Under the pieces are notes generated by a model. It had not been told where the DNA came from. It did no database searches and worked only from the letters and a program-made list of their open reading frames with translations. Of a stretch of 64,000 nt of DNA, positions 60,548 through 64,000 are shown in pieces; the stretch's first letter is position 1, and each line of letters starts with the position of its first letter. The stretch comes from Sphingomonas sp. Root720 (lineage in GTDB: Bacteria > Pseudomonadota > Alphaproteobacteria > Sphingomonadales > Sphingomonadaceae). The DNA lies in NCBI RefSeq assembly GCF_001428605.1, contig NZ_LMID01000011.1, positions 248,001 to 312,000 of the forward strand, given 5' to 3'. Both the position numbers and the translations under genes were made by a program.

Positions 60548-61348
60548 TCAGTCGATCGACCTGTGTCCCATCGGGCCGTGCCCCCGCCCCAGCCCGGGCG
60601 CCGCCAGCAGCGCAGCGCGGACGAAATCGCGGGCGCGACCGATCGCGTCACCCAGCGGCAGCCCCTGCCCCAGGCCCGTCGCGATCCCGCTCGCCAGCGT
60701 GCAGCCGGTGCCGTGGTCGTGGATCGTGTCGATCCAGCCCGCGCTCCAGCGCCGGGACGGGACGTCGCCGTCGCCCATGAACAGCAGGTCGGTGAGTTCT
60801 TCGGGGACGAAGCGGCTGCCCGTCGCCAGGATCGGCCCGCTGCCCTTCCCGATCAGCCCGGCGGCCGCGCCCGCGACATCGGCCACATCGGTCAGCGCCG
60901 CACCGCTCAGGGCCCCGAGCTCGTCCAGATTGGGCGTCGACACCGCCGCGCGCCGCATCAGCCGTCCGAACGCCGCGATCGTCGCCGCGTCGGCCAACCG
61001 GCTGCCGCTGGTCGCGATCATCACCGGATCGAACACCAGCGGCACGCCGGCGAGGTCCGCCTGGTCGAGCCGTTCGGCGACTCGCTCGGCGATCTCGGCA
61101 CTGCCGATCATGCCGATCTTGACCGCATCGACGCCGATGTCGCCGGCCACCGCGTCGATCTGGGCGATCACCATGTCGGCCGGGATCGCATGGACCGCGG
61201 TCACGCCGAGCGTGTTCTGCGCGGTGATCGCCGTGATCGCGGTCATCGCATGGCCGCCGAGCAGGGTCACGGTCTTGATGTCGGCCTGGATGCCGGCCCC
61301 GCCGCCCGAATCCGAGCCGGCGACGATGAGGATACGGGTGACGGTCAC
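60548..61348 (-). CDS. thiD: Hydroxymethylpyrimidine/phosphomethylpyrimidine kinase
   Basis: Phosphorylates HMP and HMP-P on the pyrimidine branch of thiamine synthesis. The 266-aa ribokinase-fold enzyme begins ILIVAGSDSGGGAGIQADIKT and has IGMIGSAE, VFDPVMIATSGSRL, and the catalytic segment HDHGTGCTLASGIATGLG. It lies 10 bp downstream of glmM on the same strand, an accidental operon rather than a functional one. No other thi genes are seen and no TPP riboswitch was found upstream. Confidence 0.94.
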   Translation of the reverse strand: MTVTRILIVAGSDSGGGAGIQADIKTVTLLGGHAMTAITAITAQNTLGVTAVHAIPADMVIAQIDAVAGDIGVDAVKIGMIGSAEIAERVAERLDQADLAGVPLVFDPVMIATSGSRLADAATIAAFGRLMRRAAVSTPNLDELGALSGAALTDVADVAGAAAGLIGKGSGPILATGSRFVPEELTDLLFMGDGDVPSRRWSAGWIDTIHDHGTGCTLASGIATGLGQGLPLGDAIGRARDFVRAALLAAPGLGRGHGPMGHRSID

Positions 61349-61358
61349 CGGTGTCGGA

Positions 61359-62696
<1,338 letters not shown>

Positions 62697-62763
62697 ACCA
62701 CCCGTCCCCACGGAAATTCGCTCGCTCAATGCGCCGATTTGCGGGGCGGCTCAAGCCTTTAAC

Positions 62764-62786
62764 CCCTCTCCCCGCCGGGGAGAGGG
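62764..62786. repeat. Hairpin CCCTCTCCCC-GCC-GGGGAGAGGG
   Basis: A perfect 10-bp stem with a 3-nt loop between glmM and the amidohydrolase on the minus strand. Such CTCTCCCC/GGGGAGAG units are common intergenic repeats in related genomes, and this may end the amidohydrolase transcript. Confidence 0.55.
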
Positions 62787-62862
62787 CTGGGAGAGGGACT
62801 GGCGTAGAGCTGGAGCCCCTCCTCACGCGCCTCCCCCCTTCTCCCGCCAACGGACGCGGACG

Positions 62863-64000
62863 TTACCGCTCATACGCCTTGGGCAGCCCCTTCTCGACCG
62901 GGTCGAGATAGCGGTCGCGCAGCCTGGTCTGGCGGCTCGTCGTCGGCTGCGCGACGCCGTCGATCCAGATCGCGGTCGGCGCGGAGGAGAGTTCGAGCGG
63001 ATCGCCGTCCCAGATCACCACATCGGCACGGCGGCCGGGCCGGAGCGATCCGATCTCGCCGTCCATGCCGATGGCGGCGGCTGGCCTGGAGGTGATCGTC
63101 GCGAAGGCCGCGCCCCAATCCAGCCCCTGCGCGCCGGGGATCTTCGTCAGAGCGACGAGGTTGCCGGCATATTGGGCGAGATAGGATTCATAGGGCCCCT
63201 CCGAAATATCGGCGTTGGAGATGGCGACGGTGACCCCCGCCCGCGACAGGCGGCCGACGTTCGACTGGGTCGCGGCGATCGACTCGAACCTCTCGGGCAG
63301 GTCGAGCAGCGCCGCGGCGATCACGGGCACGCCCGCCGCCGCGATGCGGCCGGCGACCATCCAGCCTTCGGTCGCGCCGACCAGCACCATTCGGATCGCC
63401 GGATACTGCTTCTTGAGCGCGAGCACCGAGCGAATGTCGGCGGCCCGCTCGACATGGACGAGCAGCGGCTGGGTGCCGCGCAGCACCGGGCCGAGCGCCT
63501 CGGCATCCTGGCGCGTGATCAGCGCGTCCTTGCTGACGAAATCGGCCGAGGCGGGATTGGCCGCCGCGCCGAGCGCGGTCTTGAGCAGCGCATAGGCCGC
63601 CGGACGGCTGCCGCCCGCCGGGCCCATCGCGTCCTCGCCCATCTCGACGAACTGGAAGGCGCGCGGGCGCGTCACCGGGTCGAGATCGGCGCCGAGGTCG
63701 ATCACCGCCCCCTGCCCGCCGAACATGGTGTTGCCCGCCGACGGTATCACGAAGGCGCGGGTGACCCCGGCCGCGCGTTCGACGCCGATCCGCTGGCCGG
63801 TCGGATTGATCGCGGTCGACACGTCGAGCGCGGCCGAGAAGGGCGACTTGTCGGCCCCCAGGTCGTTGGTCTCCGACATGCCATAGCCTTCCATCAGCCC
63901 CAGCGTGCTGACGCCGGCGACGATGCCGGGCGAGACCCATTTGCCGGTCGCATCGACGACCTTCGCTCCCGCGGGCACCGCGATGCCGGCGCCGGCCGCG
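62863..64000 (-). CDS. Amidohydrolase-family protein, 5' end outside the window (partial)
   Basis: The last ~378 residues of an amidohydrolase-like protein. The visible part starts near AVPAGAKVVDATGKWVSPGIV, but where metal-dependent members have an HxH motif after 'PG' it reads AGVSTLGLMEGYGMSE, so the first metal site appears absent. HVERAADI, SNADISEGPYESYLAQYA and RPAAAIGMDGEIGSLRPGRRADVVIWDGDPLEL (the family C-terminal strand) are present. It is probably secreted, like related proteins in sphingomonads and xanthomonads, but the start is not seen. Possibly a non-classical or inactive hydrolase. Confidence 0.85.
   Translation of the reverse strand, partial: AAGAGIAVPAGAKVVDATGKWVSPGIVAGVSTLGLMEGYGMSETNDLGADKSPFSAALDVSTAINPTGQRIGVERAAGVTRAFVIPSAGNTMFGGQGAVIDLGADLDPVTRPRAFQFVEMGEDAMGPAGGSRPAAYALLKTALGAAANPASADFVSKDALITRQDAEALGPVLRGTQPLLVHVERAADIRSVLALKKQYPAIRMVLVGATEGWMVAGRIAAAGVPVIAAALLDLPERFESIAATQSNVGRLSRAGVTVAISNADISEGPYESYLAQYAGNLVALTKIPGAQGLDWGAAFATITSRPAAAIGMDGEIGSLRPGRRADVVIWDGDPLELSSAPTAIWIDGVAQPTTSRQTRLRDRYLDPVEKGLPKAYER

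Noticed and set aside
61349-61358. TPP riboswitch before thiD
   Set aside because: thiD follows glmM by 10 bp, leaving no room for the riboswitch.

Overview
The window looks like a chromosomal segment of a sphingomonad (Alphaproteobacteria, order Sphingomonadales). Supporting this are uniformly high G+C, a SapC-family protein, a CpdR-type cell-cycle response regulator, an EcfG-like (GGAAC-N16-CGTT) stress promoter in front of a DUF4142 lipoprotein gene, and intergenic inverted repeats of the GTCATNCC-AGCGAA-GCTGG type. No phage, plasmid, insertion sequence or CRISPR array was seen. Coding density is high, and most of the window is housekeeping and conserved accessory genes.

Layout. 1-7.8 kb: the tail of an unknown gene, an RhlE-like RNA helicase, a secreted hypothetical protein, an FAD-linked 2-hydroxyacid dehydrogenase, SapC, a well-supported candidate small RNA with its own promoter and terminator, an N-formylglutamate amidohydrolase, cpdR, tRNA-Val(GAC) and tgt. 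7.8-18.5 kb: a TauE/SafE permease, a run of small conserved proteins (58-aa membrane protein, DUF488, KTSC, DUF72) ending in a DUF4142 lipoprotein, a quinone oxidoreductase, a DUF1192 protein, clpA, a coupled DUF2167 / site-2-protease-like pair, and sthA. 18.5-30.3 kb: a YbbA/YbbP-type ABC exporter, a MocA-like / XdhC pair, a PfkB sugar or nucleoside kinase, a tonB-exbB-exbD-exbD operon, a secreted hypothetical protein, folB with a pteridine-reductase-type SDR, and a glutathione transferase. 30.4-41 kb: GNAT, then a coupled run DUF1285-NUDIX-CCA tRNA nucleotidyltransferase, a GGDEF/EAL protein, parC, a LysR regulator divergent from two tiny genes, and an M61 peptidase. 41-51.6 kb: ferredoxin-NADP reductase, a hydrolase-fold protein without its nucleophile, purC, kup, two hotdog thioesterases, an M17 aminopeptidase, MarR, NlpC/P60, argC and two paralogous membrane proteins. 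51.6-56.2 kb: fabD-fabG-acpP-fabF-mltG, the fatty-acid synthesis core followed by a peptidoglycan transglycosylase. 56.2-64 kb: a TPR-like protein, rpsF-rpsR-rplI, a methyltransferase, a single-domain globin divergent from an NsrR-like Rrf2 regulator with two candidate operators between them, thiD-glmM, and an amidohydrolase cut by the window end.

The most useful leads are the sRNA at 4788-4896 with CCUCC anti-Shine-Dalgarno stretches, the self-contained nitric-oxide module at 59465-60445, the EcfG-type promoter at 10358-10382, two tiny genes with strong ribosome sites at 38447-38757, a hydrolase whose catalytic serine is glycine (42082-42765), and a DUF2167 / M50 membrane pair. I did not find a clear, wholly new multi-gene system. 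Start codons were chosen by eye from Shine-Dalgarno spacing and family N-termini, and domain assignments are from recognition of motifs, not searches.
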